Shown: positions 1 through 12,754 of the stretch, piece after piece
How positions within the stretch are numbered: the first letter of the stretch is position 1
How the letters are laid out: each line of letters starts with the position of its first letter
From: Fragum whitleyi
Taxonomy: Eukaryota > Mollusca > Bivalvia > Cardiida > Cardiidae
Direction: 5' to 3'
Assembly (NCBI GenBank): GCA_948146395.1
Contig: OX411554.1
Coordinates: 38,789,730-38,853,729, forward strand
Length of the DNA: 64,000 bases
Notes under the pieces: model-generated
Told to the model about the DNA's origin: nothing
The model's input: the letters and a program-made list of their open reading frames with translations, nothing else
Database searches by the model: none
Made by a program: the position numbers and the translations under genes

Positions 1-267
1 ACAGTCGAGACCTGATAACATTGATATTTTTAGACAATAACATGTTATTTTATTTATCGTGCAATCAATTTTCAGTGCTTGAGTATGATAATCCCTTCAA
101 AATCAAAGAAATTCAGGTGAAAGTGTATGCCAATTGTTTCAAAAAATTGACTGCCCGATATCATATCAGGTCAATACAGACTTCATTGCATGATAAAATG
201 ATCAATCCAACCCATTAACGTACAATTCCATTTTTGTCGCCCGTAAAGAAATAGATATCAGACAACC

Positions 268-1838
268 AATTCATTCATTGTCCAAAATGTTTTGTATCTA
301 AAAGCCATCCATCCATATATATATACTGAGCAAAAATAAAAAGTATCCACCCAATCAAACTTCGGATTTCTTTAAAAGTACACACAGGAATTCTATGAAA
401 CATATTGCAAATAACACCCTAATCATTTGGAAATAAATTTGAACAGTTTTATGTAATTTGAAGAAGCCGCTGCCGAATCGTAGGCGCTAACGTAGCCAAG
501 GGGTCGTTTTCAAAAATCGCAGACTCTCAATTAAATATTCAAATGATTTTCTGACAGATTTAAGCTTGCGAAATGCAATATTATTGCGTAAGGTATTCTG
601 GTTTAATAAGACAACTTGATTTTCTCCTGCTAATTCATATTAAATTTACGTCAAATGAACACAAACATTCATAAAACATCTTGCGCAGATTAAAAGCTCA
701 AATTAATAAAATTCTGTCTGCACGTTCCTTGTCTAGAAAACCAATCCCAAAAATGCTCTATTTCGTTTTTGCTGAAAACAAAACAACATTTTCACTGCCA
801 CGTTACGTTAACGTCTCATCTTTCTCATTGGAGAGGCTCGTATGAATATCAAGGAAATTTGCTCGCCTTACACCCGTTAAGAATCAAATAGCAATTGACT
901 TAATTTCAAAGTTTGACGTTTTTAAAGGTTCAGAGATTTATTTCACTACCGCTTTGAAATATCGGTTAGGAAGCGTAGAGGCAATCGCGTCAACGTGAAT
1001 GAGAAAATCTGGCATTACGTCTTCCCAGTGGCCCTATTGAGTTGAAGAGGGCAAAAGACAATACTTCTCTATCGGAAATGCCCAGCACACGTCTTTATTG
1101 TTCTTCTCTTTCAACTAACGTCCGTAGAATATACTCAACGTTTGGCGGTTTTTGATAACGCATGTGGTCATGTTTTTTCTTGGTGTCGTAACAAAACTGT
1201 GTTGTACAGAACACAACTATTGTTTGATTTTCTTAACCACAGAGCTTTAGAGGTTAAATTCTTCTGAGAAGAAACTCACGATCGAACACGTGACGTACGT
1301 CGACGTAAAAATCAAACATTTCGACATTTATTGAAAAACACCAAAAATGACATGTTGGTTGAATGAAAAATCATGTTTGCATAAGAAAACGAAGCGCTGT
1401 AAACACAGTGGTACCGGAATTGATTATTTAATCTTAAAAATATAAAGGATATTGAAAAAAAGAAAAGTGGATACTTTCTTTTTTTGCTGAGTATATATAA
1501 TGAAATGTCGTATGACTATCCCCATAAGTATTTGCAAACGATATTTGAAAACAATAATCGCGCGATTAGCAAACATTTTCTGCTAAATTGAGACATTTGA
1601 TTTGCATGTTTTGCATGTGCATCAAGCGTTAGATGACTAAGCGGTCTGAAAATGCATTCAGATGAATATTTACGGCTTTCCTAAGCATAAAATCACATCT
1701 TCAATACATTTATGCATGATGCTACAGCGTGGTTTGATTACCAATAAATGTCGTTGAACAAAATCGAACCTATATATATATATAAATATATATATGTGGA
1801 TGGCTTTTTAGATAAAAAAAATTTGGACAATGACTGAA
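268..1838. repeat. Outer inverted repeat enclosing a smaller transposon-like element
   Basis: The left arm near 268-320 (CATTGTCCAAAATG, then ATCTAAAAGCCATCC and a TA run) is the reverse complement of 1785-1838 (TA run, GGATGGCTTTTTAGAT, TTTGGACAATGA). The arms are about 50 bp with small differences. Most of the interior is the element at 326-1491. Confidence 0.6.
326..1491. mobile_element. 1.17-kb non-autonomous DNA transposon with ~25-bp terminal inverted repeats
   Basis: Ends read CTGAGCAAAAATAAAAAGTA at 326 and its imperfect reverse complement at 1468-1491, with TA-rich sequence directly outside both ends. A TA target duplication would fit Tc1/mariner-type elements. No ORF of useful length lies inside. 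Confidence 0.6.
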
Positions 1839-2129
1839 TATATATATATACACATATATTTCATTTTTGACCTGTCTTAATTTTGGATAAGAAATTGGGT
1901 ATAGCATAAATCCAACAAAAATCCAATTTCTACAGGGATTGGAAAAGGTAGAATGGTGATTCCAGAGACAATCTGGATAAAGCGACAAGTTTCGTCGCTG
2001 GTCAATGAGCGCACTCTATACAGTCTGACAAGATTCTATACTTTTATCACTACCCAGATGTTACCTTTTACCGTAACACGTCTGATTTTTCTTAAGGAAA
2101 TCAGTAATAGTTAGGATTTCTATGGCGGG

Positions 2130-2530
2130 TCAATTTTTTTTTGTATATTGCTTGAGGGTCACCTTTACTAAGCGACCAATCTTATTAAATGACCAATTTT
2201 ATAAAGCGACCAGTTTTATAAAGCGACCAACATAAAAAAATCCTTTCAACATAAGCCAAATCCCAAATGAAATGTACATTATTAAACAAAAATAATGTTT
2301 AAAATGATTTTTATCTTGTTGGGAAAAATTAGAATCATCTTAATAACATGCTTCTAGTGGGTTCGAACGTCATAGGAGCCAGTAAGAATTAAGCGACAAT
2401 CGTCATATACTATCAAAATGACCTGTGTTATTTATACTGAACTATTGTTTTAACCGGCCATTCCCAGAAGCGACCGCTTTTTAGTGGTCCCCTAAGTGGT
2501 CGCTTAACACAAGTTTTACTGTATGTCTAA
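2130..2530. repeat. AGCGACCA-rich degenerate repeat
   Basis: The motif AGCGACCAATTTTATAAA recurs several times at 2170-2230, and AAGCGACCGC with GTGGTCGCTTAA occurs at 2467-2507. Together they form an irregular direct and inverted repeat. Apart from this, 1839-2807 shows nothing recognisable. Confidence 0.45.
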
Positions 2531-2807
2531 TTTTTGTAATTTGCAATTTCTATCACTTATTTTTACTTATAATGAGATGGCGAGAGACAAAAAACAGATT
2601 TTTTTTTTTTCAATTTATGATGTTTATATCAGAGATTCAAAAATTGAATATCGTCATTAAACAATGTTTCACAGAATCATCCCCCTTCAGTCTTTTTTAA
2701 ATGTATTTAAAACAATTTTATGTTAACAGATTGTCTGTACACTAAAGACAACCAAATAGGCCATTTGTGCGTGATATCACAAACCATTTTCGATCACCAG
2801 CCACCAG

Positions 2808-4420
2808 TTACAAAGGTTGACCAATAAGAAATACTCCAATACCAGTCATAAATATACATATCAAAGACGATGTGAGACTGTTTGAACCTGAAACATAAAA
2901 AATGGTTTAATTTTCAAACATCAACGAGAATGCGATTTCTATAGTAAATACTGAACTTAAAATTATATATAATAACATCATCATAAAACCAGCCGACAAA
3001 GGATCGGCTGTAGTTGTCCTTGGGGAATATTATTTAAACTATAAAAAAAAAACGCAACTGAATGAATACGCGAAGCGGACTCATATTTAAGTGTGACATT
3101 TTTTTTTTTATTTTATTTGTTTGGGGTTTTTTTTTTTTTTTTTTTGTTGTTGTTACATACCTCCATGAAAGAACAAGAATACTATCTTCACTTCTTAAAT
3201 TTAACGACAGCAAGCAAAATGGTTTATTAAAAAAAGATTACTAGATTTGAGACATTTTGTTATTGAACTTACAATAGAAAAAAGGAAGAAAATAAACAAG
3301 AAAATTCACCATTGCCATTTTGGCCATTATCGGTTGAATTTACAGTGGTCAAGGGTGTGTGAAACGGTGCGGGCGTATTGGATCCGGTGCCGTTTATATG
3401 AGCTTGTGGTTGAATTCCGTCGCCTTTTGCCGGAGCAGGCGTATTTAATCCGCCGCCACCTGCCTGTGGTTGCGGATTTGGTCCTGGGGTAAGCGCCGGT
3501 GCTTGTGTATTGTGCATTGTTCCGTGGCTATTTGCTGACGTATTTACTGGTTTTACTTGTCCCGGATCTTGAGGCTGACCAGGCGGTTGTGTTGCGGCAT
3601 CAGCTAGTGCTGTTTAGGAATTATCAGAGTTGAAATTCATAGACGGTCAAGAGGCATTGGTTAATTTCATTGTATTTGGTGGAAAAATTTCTTTCAAAAT
3701 CAAGAAAAAGATATTGCAATTACCCCAAGTTATAATCAGCCCGGTTTCCTTGTTTTCAAAAGTCACATTTGAGATTAAAAATATTTATCTATTTTTTTAT
3801 ATTTTTTTTCAACAAAAAAAGACGAATAAAAAAAGGTAGATTAAGATAAATTCACATGTCAAGATTTTTTTTCATATAAGTCAACACGTAAAAGTTCGTT
3901 TCAGATAAAAAGTTAACATCCACCTTGACCAAAAATATACCAAACCGCTCACATCGCTCCGTTATATTACACAAATACTAACTTCAATCACTAACATGCT
4001 CAAAATCGTTCAAAAAGCTTCTCAATTGTTCAAAATACTCCACACATTCATTTAAATCGTTTACATCAATTTTTGTTGTTGTTTTTGTTGTTGTTGTTGT
4101 TGTTGGTGGTGGTGTTTTTAAGGAGTCTGATATGGCCGTGAAAACACTCACGAAGAACAATACCGAAATTTCTAAAGGCATTTTATCATAAATTGATAAT
4201 TTTCTTAGCATTGGACAAAATTAGCGATATTGTATTACATCCCGTTAATTTCATCAAAAACTCGCTTCTGCCGCTCTTTCTATTTCATTCTGTAATATTT
4301 CAAAAAATCATTTCCATTGTCAATATCACAATATTATTAAATGTTATTGACGAACTACTTACTTGTCAACTGCACAAAGATTGTTAGCAGAATGATCACG
4401 AACATAATGTTACACTGCAT
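2808..4420 (-). CDS. M1: small secreted mucin-like protein, three exons
   Basis: Gene model read by eye on the minus strand: exon 1 at 4420-4363, exon 2 at 3609-3310, exon 3 at 2887-2808; 438 nt, 145 residues. Exon 1 starts at an ATG just after CAG and encodes a hydrophobic signal peptide (MQCNIMFVIILL...), ending at GTAAGT. Exon 2 (300 bp, phase 1 on both sides) encodes a Pro/Gln/Asn/Gly-rich stalk with N-glycosylation sequons NTS, NGT and NST, ending at GTGAAT. Exon 3 follows TTTCAG and encodes 25 residues (SNSLTSSLICIF..., then GVFLIGQPL) and TAA. The C-terminal hydrophobic stretch after small residues resembles a GPI-attachment signal; a plain membrane anchor is possible. Frame is kept at both junctions. 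Intron 1 (753 bp) carries a decayed family A element; intron 2 is 422 bp. No family is recognised and the function is unknown. Confidence 0.72.
3905..4350 (+). mobile_element. Decayed family A MITE in M1 intron 1
   Basis: The left arm (CCGCTCACATCGCTCC...) and right arm (AAAATTAGCGATATTGTATT, ACTCGCTTCTGCCGCTC) match family A, but the palindrome is half lost and a (GTT)n stretch interrupts it at about 4072-4110. Its right end lies about 12 bp from the M1 exon 1 donor. Confidence 0.6.
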
Positions 4421-4639
4421 CTGAAACGAACAGCAAATATATTTTGTAAGCCTATAAAAGCATAGTTTATAGTTTCAGGGACGCAATATAATATCGCAAC
4501 CTGCGATTTGTTGGCCTGGTTTAGCAGGCCATAGAAAACAACCCTGAATCCTAGGTCCAGTATACGTCACCAACTTTTGTGCGACACGAAGTGCATTGTG
4601 TGTTCAATGCAGTGCTTGCATATCACTACGCTGTGTCAC

Positions 4640-4960
4640 GAAATATTCCGGAAAATAAAAGGCAGATTTTTTTCAAACACTTACTATTTTATGCTAAAAA
4701 AATCTAAACTAGAAAAATTTAAAAGCCTTGTCCCATCCTTAAACCCTTTTACAGACGACAAAATTTTATACTGGGCCAACTTAGAACAGGTTGCAGACAA
4801 TAAAATAAAAAAATAATAGGGTATGAGTACTGGGTTGACCATATTATGGGAAAGGGAGAAAATCACCCTATCAATTCCATGTGTTCCCACAGTAAAATAA
4901 AATTTCTTTATGGAATTAAATTCAATGTAAAAGAAAGAGCTGACAAGCTTGTGCCCTAGA
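4640..4960 (+). repeat. Fragment of a widespread animal repeat with conserved mini-ORF signatures
   Basis: The plus strand translates to LVPSLNPFTDDKILYWANLE near 4727-4786, followed in another frame by MGKGEN near 4845. I recall similar strings (NPF..DKIL.W..LK..ADDK, VENIVGKGEN) from a repeat often misannotated as protein in many animal genomes. That recognition is from memory only. From 4421 to 5383 I see nothing else. Confidence 0.35.
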
Positions 4961-5383
4961 AAAACATCTTTAATACGATTCTTAGACAGAATGATCGAAT
5001 GGATAAATCGACTGATTAGTAGCAATCCAATCAACTCTACTAAATTAAAAAAAAACGCGAGTTGCGCCTGTCTGCAAAGCGGTATTGGGCGTAGTAATCT
5101 ATACCATGGGAATTAGTTGTTTTTGGCGGACTCAGCGCCATATAGTAAGCATATCGATTTTTCCTTTGAAATGATTTCGGAATGTGGCTTACGATCCCTA
5201 TAGTTAAATGGAATCCCTGCTTTCCCTCGCCTAAAAAACCTTGCTAAAAGATTAAAAAATTGGAAGGCATGCCTTCAAATGTCACCTAGCCTCTTTTTAT
5301 ACCAGGCATTCAGCGCTTTTCGCGCTTTGATTTGTGATATCTTTTATATCCTACATGTACGATTTTATTTTCTACGGTGTATG

Positions 5384-7815
5384 CACAGTCGTATACCTGG
5401 TACAGTGCAGTAAAAAAGTGCCCAGTGTAGAAGCATGCAAGATGGCGGACGTAAACAACGATAAAAAAATAAGTACATTTTCAATCGCAAAAATACAGGT
5501 TAATTTAACTGATGGTGTTTAATAATAGACATTGTGACCAACATGAGATGTCCGATTTTCTTATTTTCCCATTGATTTCTCGTGATGCCTAATACACAGC
5601 TTGGATTCAATCGACAAAGTTGGGTAATTAGCAAAAACCGAAATTGAAGCGGTGATCGGAAGATTCATTCAAGAATATTGGATTCATTTCAAATAAAATC
5701 GCCAATGTCTAACGACCTATCGTAAGCCCAAACCCCCACAAACCATCCCGGTTTTTGACAGCCCTGAAAAAGCATTGAGGAAAGTGATATTTTTAGTTTT
5801 TGTAAATGGACAACGGTCCAGTGCAGAAACAGGTCGTTTTTTTATTGGTACAGTGGAGATACACAGTTTTGAGGAGATTTTGAACCAGTGGAGATACATT
5901 TTTGGAAACTGTATAGACACATGGTTTGGAACCGTGTAGAACAACGCGACGTTGGTAAATAATGACCTTGTCGTCATGTTTTGAAAGTAGCCGAATTTTG
6001 ATTTCGAAATGTGACAAAAGGGAAATAGTTAATACAATTATCCATTCTTTAAATTTAGAACTATTTAATTTTGCTTATAAAGTTTGAAAGTTGATCGTTC
6101 TTGATTCTGTCATTGTGTGGGCTTTGTAACTTGGACGGTAACCTTTGACCTTCTTTCTTAAATTTTGAATTTTATGTCTACGATAATATGAAGTAGAAAG
6201 TAAAGTTTGGTGAAAGATCATCATCGAATCTTGCACCATATTTGAACATTGACACAGGCCTTGACCTTTATCCTCAAAATGTGCATTATTTGGCGGAAAA
6301 CCATATTAAGTGATAAGTTAAGATTGATAGATAATTATCTCAATTCTAGAGCTTTGACACTGACATTTGACCGACCTTTTACAGTAATGACACATTAGGT
6401 CTAGAACAAATTAATAATACTGGTAAAGGTTGATAAAGGGTCGTCTTTTGATTCTGGCATTATGTTGAGCCTTTGAGACTGATCCTGTCTTGTAAGCTTT
6501 TTTCTTCAATGTTGAATAATTTGGTCTTCGATAATATAAGGTGAGTAATAAAATATTATTGTCGATGACACTGATATCTTTCTGGACCATTTTCTCTGAT
6601 TAACCTTGTCCTATAATTCTTAAATGCTCAATAGTTAGGTCTAGAAACGCATAATTTTTTTAAAAAAAATAAGGATTGTCTTTAATTCTCGCATCATTTT
6701 GTACCTTTGACACAGACCTTATCGTAAGACTTCCTCCGCAAAATAACCAGACTAAGACTAAAGTCTAGGAACAAAATGATTCCACAGAATTTATTGCAAT
6801 ACAGAATTGACCAGTACTAGTAAGATAAGAACGGACAGCATAATTTCGGTGTAAATTTTTTATATATATTTTTTTCAAATCAAACAAAAAAATATGCTAA
6901 CGTACTTATATGTCCGAGGATGTCTCACAATAGATTACGCTTGCATTATATTGGCCAATCAAAGAGCAGTATTGCAAAAGCGTGTATCACGGTTACCACT
7001 CAAAGCATTGTATACATACATGTTATCGTAGACAAAATTTAAGAAAGAAGGTCAAAGGTCACCGTCCAAGTTACAAAGCCCACACAATGACAGAATCAAG
7101 AACGATCAACTTTCAAACTTTATAAGCAAAATTAAATAGTTCTAAATTTAAAGAATGGATAATTGTATTAACTAATTCCCTTTTGTCATATTTCGAAATC
7201 AAAATTCGGCTACTTTCAAAACATGACGACAAGGTCATTATTTACCAACGTCGCGTTGTTCTACACGGTTCCAAACCATGTGTCTATACAGTTTCCAAAA
7301 ATGTATCTCCACTGGTTCAAAATCTCCTCAAAACCGTGTATCTCCACTGTACCAATGAAAAAAACGACATGTTTCTGCACTGGACCGTTGTCCATTTACA
7401 AAAACTAAAAATATCACTTTCCTCAATGCCTTTTCAGGGCTGTCAAAAACCGGGATGGTTTGTGGGGGTTTGGGCTTACGATAGGTCGTTAGCCATTGGC
7501 GATTTTATTTACAATGAATCCAATATTCTGGAATGAATCTTCCGATCACCGCTTCAATTTCGGTTTTTGCTAATTACCCAACTTTATCGATTGAATCCAA
7601 GCTGTGTATTAGGCATCACGAGAAATCAATGAGAAAATAAGAAAATCGGACATCTCATGTTGGTCACAATGTCTATTATTAAATACCATCAGTTAAATTA
7701 ACCTGTATTTTTGCGATTGAAAATGTACTTATTTTTTATCGTTGTTTACGTCCGCCATCTTGCATGCTTCTACACTGGGCACTTTTTACTGCACTGTACA
7801 ATGTATACGACTGTG
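5384..7815. mobile_element. 2.43-kb element with ~800-bp inverted arms and a 5-bp target duplication
   Basis: The left arm (5384-6190) is a near-identical reverse complement of the right arm (7019-7815). The ends are CACAGTCGTATAC and GTATACGACTGTG, and GTATG stands directly outside both (5379-5383 and 7816-7820). The 828-bp spacer has diverged tandem units with motifs like GACACTGACCTTGACC. Short ORFs in the arms (such as EIKIRLLSKHDDKVIIYQRR, 7183-7536) are mirrored in both arms, and no transposase is seen. The 5-bp duplication and CAC start fit Transib/RAG-like elements, but the very long arms are unusual for them. Confidence 0.6.
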
Positions 7816-7869
7816 GTATGAGTTAGCAAAAATCATTACTCTGCCACGGGAATTCTTAAGGTATAATCC

Positions 7870-7905
7870 ATATTATTTGCCCTAGCAGGGCGAAGCCTAA
7901 TTAAT
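7870..7905. repeat. Solo end related to the CTGGCAGGGCGGAGCC family
   Basis: CCCTAGCAGGGCGAAGCCTA resembles the terminal repeat of the elements at 9848 and 62693, without a matching second end. From 7906 to about 9300 I see no other recognisable feature. Confidence 0.35.
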
Positions 7906-9329
7906 GAATCGCTGCCTTTCAGGATAATGTAAATTAATTGTTTTAATATTTTTGACGATTTTCACCGAGTTCATAAGAAATTTATGCCACCGAACCGAAG
8001 TCAGTACAAAAAATACTATTGAGTTACAGTCAAGCACATTTTTACCAGTTGTAGAGAATCTTGGATGTCTACGCAAAACTCAACTGCAGGAGAAGGTATT
8101 CGGAATTATCATGCGTGTGACACATAAAGAATGTGTATTTGATGATCAAAGGATGTTGAGTCGTCATTTAGAAAGGGGGTGTATAACTAAGTATTAACGG
8201 GGAGTTGAGAGAGGCCATGAACTTCACATTATAGTTTCGCAATGATTCTGAAAGTATTACTCAAAATGATGAAATCATGAAAATTTCATTGGTGGTGTGG
8301 CGGTACTCTAAGATATTTGGTGCGTTTTGGCCACCAACATTAATTATATACTGCGAATCTCTAAATTAAAGGTCGCTTTCAAATACGGACACTAAATAAA
8401 TATGTCGTCACAGTGAAGGTGCAAATTGCTTTACTCGTTGAGTGGACACTCATCTTGCCTTGAGATGAAACTGAATTAAAATTTTGTCACATAAAACTGA
8501 CTTTGTAGTCCCACACATTCGATTGATAATTTAAAATACAATATGTTTAACTAAATGCCGATAGTAAATATCCATCTACATTGTTCTCGCTATTAACCAC
8601 TCGTTTGTATTAGTATTCTATTTTCTATTTATTAAAATGATCTGCAGTACTTTTTATATGATTATTCATTATGCTTTATTTTATTTTCATTTCTATCTTT
8701 ATTAAAATTATTTTCTATAACATTATCACATTACGTTGGCACAGTCGATGAGACTTTAATTAGTACAAAGATCTTAAATATATTTACCTTTTAATCGCAT
8801 CGAAAACCTCGCTATGACAGAAAGACCAGTCAACCTCCTATTTTATAAGCACACAAAGGCTTTGCTATGACAGCAAAAAAACAAAATACGCGGGGATTTA
8901 GTTAGATAACAGATAAGGCAGGTATATTAATACTTTTTTGTTTGTTCATTTATTGGAATGGTAAAAACTAGATATTTATTTAGGTTTTCGATGAGTAAAT
9001 CGGTATTTCGTTGTCGAAATTTTGTTTTTTGTTCCTATATTGAAGGACATTACAGCATCAACGAGATCTTAAATTCTTTACTAAATCGTTCTAACAGATA
9101 TTCCATTCTCACCACGGAAACCGCTCGATTGAATTGCTTACTTTTCAATCGTCATACAGGCGTCATTGATTTCTGAATAAGAATAAAAGAAACTAAATCT
9201 ATACAATACTCTAAAGAGAACTTATATCCTTTGACATCGGAGTCAAAATCATTGAAAGACAAAGATGCTCTGGCGTCCTAAGCAAATATATAAAAAGTTA
9301 CAATTTGAATAGATGAATATATAACATAT

Positions 9330-9740
9330 ATCATATATCAGGTACCACCCTTATGAACATATAAGCATCTGTGAAGGTGTTTAGAAAACGCGATAATATA
9401 AATGGACTTTTTCGCGTAAAAGAAAACATATTGAGCGAAACCCATAAGATCCATATTTCCATGTTTCCCAGCGGATCGGGCACATTTTCAAAAGAAACTT
9501 TCCTCATGATCCTAAAACTATCCTCTAAAAGTTTCAAGGTAAACTGATTAATCTGTGGACTTTATCCTAAAAAGAGAATAGTTCGAGTGAAGATCCATAT
9601 GTCCCCTTTATCTGTGTTTCCCCGGCCCTAGTTTCGAAAGAAAGCATACTTTTGGTCCACAATCGAACTCGATGACTTCATCGCTAAAAACAATAATTCT
9701 TACGGACAGACGAACAGACGGACGTAAACCACATCATGCC
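9330..9740. repeat. Two diverged ~190-bp tandem units ending in a CAGACGGACG tract
   Basis: AAGATCCATAT...TTTCCC...TTTCAAAAGAAA recurs at about 9447 and 9590, followed by ACAGACGAACAGACGGACG. This is the architecture of the tandem-unit elements at 28966 and 31880, in decayed form. Confidence 0.4.
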
Positions 9741-9847
9741 TATTGTCCTAACCTTCAATAATTTGAGCTAAAAAAAAACGATATTAAAAATTGAGAGCCC
9801 TAGTGGAAAAAAATGCTTTAATATAATCTATGATTATTGTCCTGGCA

Positions 9848-10560
9848 GGGCGGAGCCTAAGTAACGGGTATTTGCACTTAAGGTTAAGGTAAATTAGATT
9901 TCGGCATTTACAACTACTTACTTCTATAAATAGTCGACATAAATAACTTTAGACCTAAAATTGTAGGTTGGTGACCAAACCGTCGTAACTCCAGCTTGTC
10001 CACGATGAAATGTGTTCACTTTCTCTGAGCACGTTTTTGTTTGCACGCGTTAACGATAATTGTGGACACACTTTTGAAAGAACCCGATATATTGAAAAGT
10101 AAACTGGCCAACTTACATCACGGCTAAGACATGCCCTCCCAGTTAAATAATTAGGTACATGTAGAATAACAATTACCGAAATATTTTATCAATTATTCTG
10201 CGTAATTAATGAACTGGCAGGGCGGGGCTTAACCGTGACGTAATTTGGCGAGTTTCCTTTTCAATAGTTTGGGGTTTTTCGAATTTTAGTCGGTAATCAT
10301 CGTTAACGCGTGCAAATAACTGTATCCTAAAACCTAAAGGATTCACGTGCTTTGAGAGAGTGAACACGTTTCATCGTTTGGTTTCCAATGCCTCGTAACT
10401 TCAGCTTGATTAAGCTGAAGTTACGAGGATTTGGTTACCAATCTACGATTTATGGTCTCGAGTTATTTATGTCGACTCTCTTTAGAAGTAGGTTATTTAA
10501 GATTAAAGCTGATTTCCCCTAACCTTAAGTGCAACGACCCGATACTTAGGCTCCGCCCTG
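9848..10560. mobile_element. Two head-to-head copies of a MITE with CTGGCAGGGCGGAGCC ends
   Basis: Copy 1 runs from CCTGGCAGGGCGGAGCCTAA (from about 9840) to TAAGACATGCCCTCCCAGTT (to about 10145). Copy 2 is inverted (about 10210-10568) and starts CTGGCAGGGCGGGGCTTAA. Shared internal blocks include GTTGCACTTAAGGTTA-like and GCACGCGTTAACGAT. Copy 2 contains a perfect 17-bp-arm hairpin at 10391-10428 (CCTCGTAACTTCAGCTT). A third copy lies at 62693-63113. Confidence 0.65.
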
Positions 10561-10579
10561 CCAGGGCATTAATAATGGA

Positions 10580-11900
10580 TAATAACAAAATAAATATTGC
10601 ATTCAATCCCGTTTGTTATGCATTCATATGAAAGCACGTGCAAAGCCGAGTAGGAGTAATCAGATTTTCATTCATCTAAATAGCATTGGTCTGATTCGGG
10701 TCATTGAAACCACGCTATACAGGAGCGAGTTTTGAATGCAATTAAAGGGAGGTCTTCCGATAAGGCCAATATAAATATAAATATATTAATAAGATATGAA
10801 TAAAGATTATATAAATAGCTTTTGATGTCTTCGCGTACCAACAAGGTGCTGACGAAGTTTAATTAAGTCAGAGAAATCGTGGAATTTTTAAGGCATTTTA
10901 TTTTGAATGTAGTCTTTATCTTATCTATGCGGTGATTGTGGAGCGTTTTTGAGTCATTTGACTGGGTTTTTGGAACAAATGAATCGATCGCTTAGTGAGC
11001 GATTTAGAATGGTTTTGATCACTATGTTTTTCACTGTACCTGGTTCGATTGTCGTTATATTTTTGTTATATCGTCCACACTTAGCGACTACATCATAGAC
11101 AGGCTGGTCTGCACGCCGGGTGTCTTGACGAGAATCATTCCATTTAAGATCCGTAGGTTATTGAGTTCAAGCTAGAGCGTCCCTGATAGACTGATATTCT
11201 CCTTGTATATCCGAACTTGCCGTTCAAGTGGCGCCGGAAACAGGCGCGGAGCTTACGACCACGTGGCTGTCTGAATAATGGCTGTCAATGTACTCGAAAT
11301 CCTGAGCTGAAAACGTTCCTGTAGATACCCTCGTTTGACGAACCATATCACTTTGCAATCCGTCAGTTCTAACTTCTAACGACGCAAATTAACGTTTCAC
11401 TTAATCAACGAATTCGTGAAGTTTAGCTTCCATATTAAAGATTTATCAAAGAAAGCTGACTTGCGAGCGATCAAGATAAGAAACAACAATTCGTTGCATC
11501 ATGTGAGGTATATATAACATCATTGTGTGGTCACTAATGTTATAATTAAATCGTCACATTGATGGGTAGGTCAATACATTTTGATACCCTTCCTTTTAAA
11601 ACTGCGGGTTTTAAGGATAACTCATTATACCAACAATTGGAAACAAGGAGACTGGGCGGGGTTAGAAGTTAATAGGTCCATCGGATATCACTCAAGTAAC
11701 ACGCTGCTTGTAGCAAAGTTTGGATGAAATGAGCCTAGCACTTAGGGTTGAGGTGTTTTCAAAGAATCTTCAGTCGAAATATACCCCGCCCTGACTTATA
11801 ATTGCATAAAAAATCGCAAAGTATTATTGTAAATGGCTACGGTATGAACCTTCTGATAAAGGATTCTTTGAAATTGGTACATTACTTTTTGATATTTGTC
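10580..11900. other. Stretch without recognisable genes
   Basis: About 10610-10730 is shared with 62560-62650 (CGTTTGTTAT..., GAAAGCACGTGCAA, CCGAGTAGGA), so it is a repeat. The rest shows no ORF, RNA or repeat structure that I can support. Confidence 0.5.
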
Positions 11901-11939
11901 AAACTTTCTAAAATGTTAAAAAGTTAATATAAAATTTGA

Positions 11940-12140
11940 AATTTTATATTATTGGTTCTTCTCTTTTATTCTGGCATCATGTAGAACAAAGGACCATGAA
12001 GATAACTTTTTACCTCGTTTCTAAAAAGTTTATAACTTTTGGCTTGGACTGTTTATTCAAGAATAATTGTTGGCAGATAGTTTTCTTTCAATCTGTCATC
12101 CTATTTTGAATGTTGACCTTGGCCTTTATAGTTCAACTAA
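11940..12140. repeat. Diverged units related to the spacer of the 5384-7815 element
   Basis: Motifs such as TTCTGGCATCATGTAGAAC, TTGACCTTGGCCTTTAT and CAATCTGTCATCC recall the spacer units at 6200-6780. Similar scraps occur near 13285-13345 and 13720-13790. Confidence 0.35.
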
Positions 12141-12149
12141 AATGTTGAA

Positions 12150-12326
12150 ATAAATAGAGGATAATCGTTTGTTTCAGTGTAAGATCGAATTATATTTCAT
12201 TGAGTGAACAACAGAAGCTATATTTTCACGAGTGGCGGAGCCATGAGTGAAAATATAGCTTTTGTTGTTTGCGAAATTAAATATTTATCGATCTTACTCG
12301 AAAAACAAACGATTATTCTATTTCTT
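12150..12326. repeat. Fold-back element, ~75-bp arms
   Basis: AGGATAATCGTTTGTTT...GAAGCTATATTTTCAC on the left pairs with GTGAAAATATAGCTT...AAACAAACGATTAT on the right, around a GAGTGGCGGAGCCATGA loop. It could form a long hairpin. Confidence 0.7.
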
Positions 12327-12754
12327 TAATGCAAAAATGAGATAAAATGTGAAATTTCTGTGACATATTTTCGTAAAGCGCGTCATTTTGCACGTGATTG
12401 CTATGCAACGTTCATTGTGACGTCACTTATTTCGCCCCGCATAGATTACGTCAGATAGGATGCAATGCGCACAAGCATGGTATAAGTTTTTGATAATTTC
12501 ACTGCTTTTGCGGTGAGATTATCAAGTGATAATCTACCGTTATTTCTCGATAAACCACCGAAAAGCATTAAAGAAAATAAAATAAAATGTTTTAAAGCAT
12601 ACATTAGCAGTTGAAGATTAACGTGTTTAGTCAGTAAGTCTTCAATGAATGTTGGCATTAATTCAGGCGTAATTTAAACCGTCGATTCTGGCCACAATAT
12701 TCGATTTTTCTATAATTTTTCATTATACTGTGTTAAATAAAAAAGAAATGGTAT

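Noticed and set aside
4060..4211. Minus ORF MPLEISVLFFVSVFTAIS... followed by a Thr run, looking like a signal peptide plus mucin stalk
   Set aside because: It lies inside a decayed family A element in M1 intron 1, the Thr run is a (GTT)n tract, and no splice partner in the right phase was found.
5717..7536. ORFs in the arms of the 2.4-kb inverted repeat as a protein-coding gene
   Set aside because: The same frame occurs in both mirror arms, is short, overlaps another frame and shows no known motif or splice sites.
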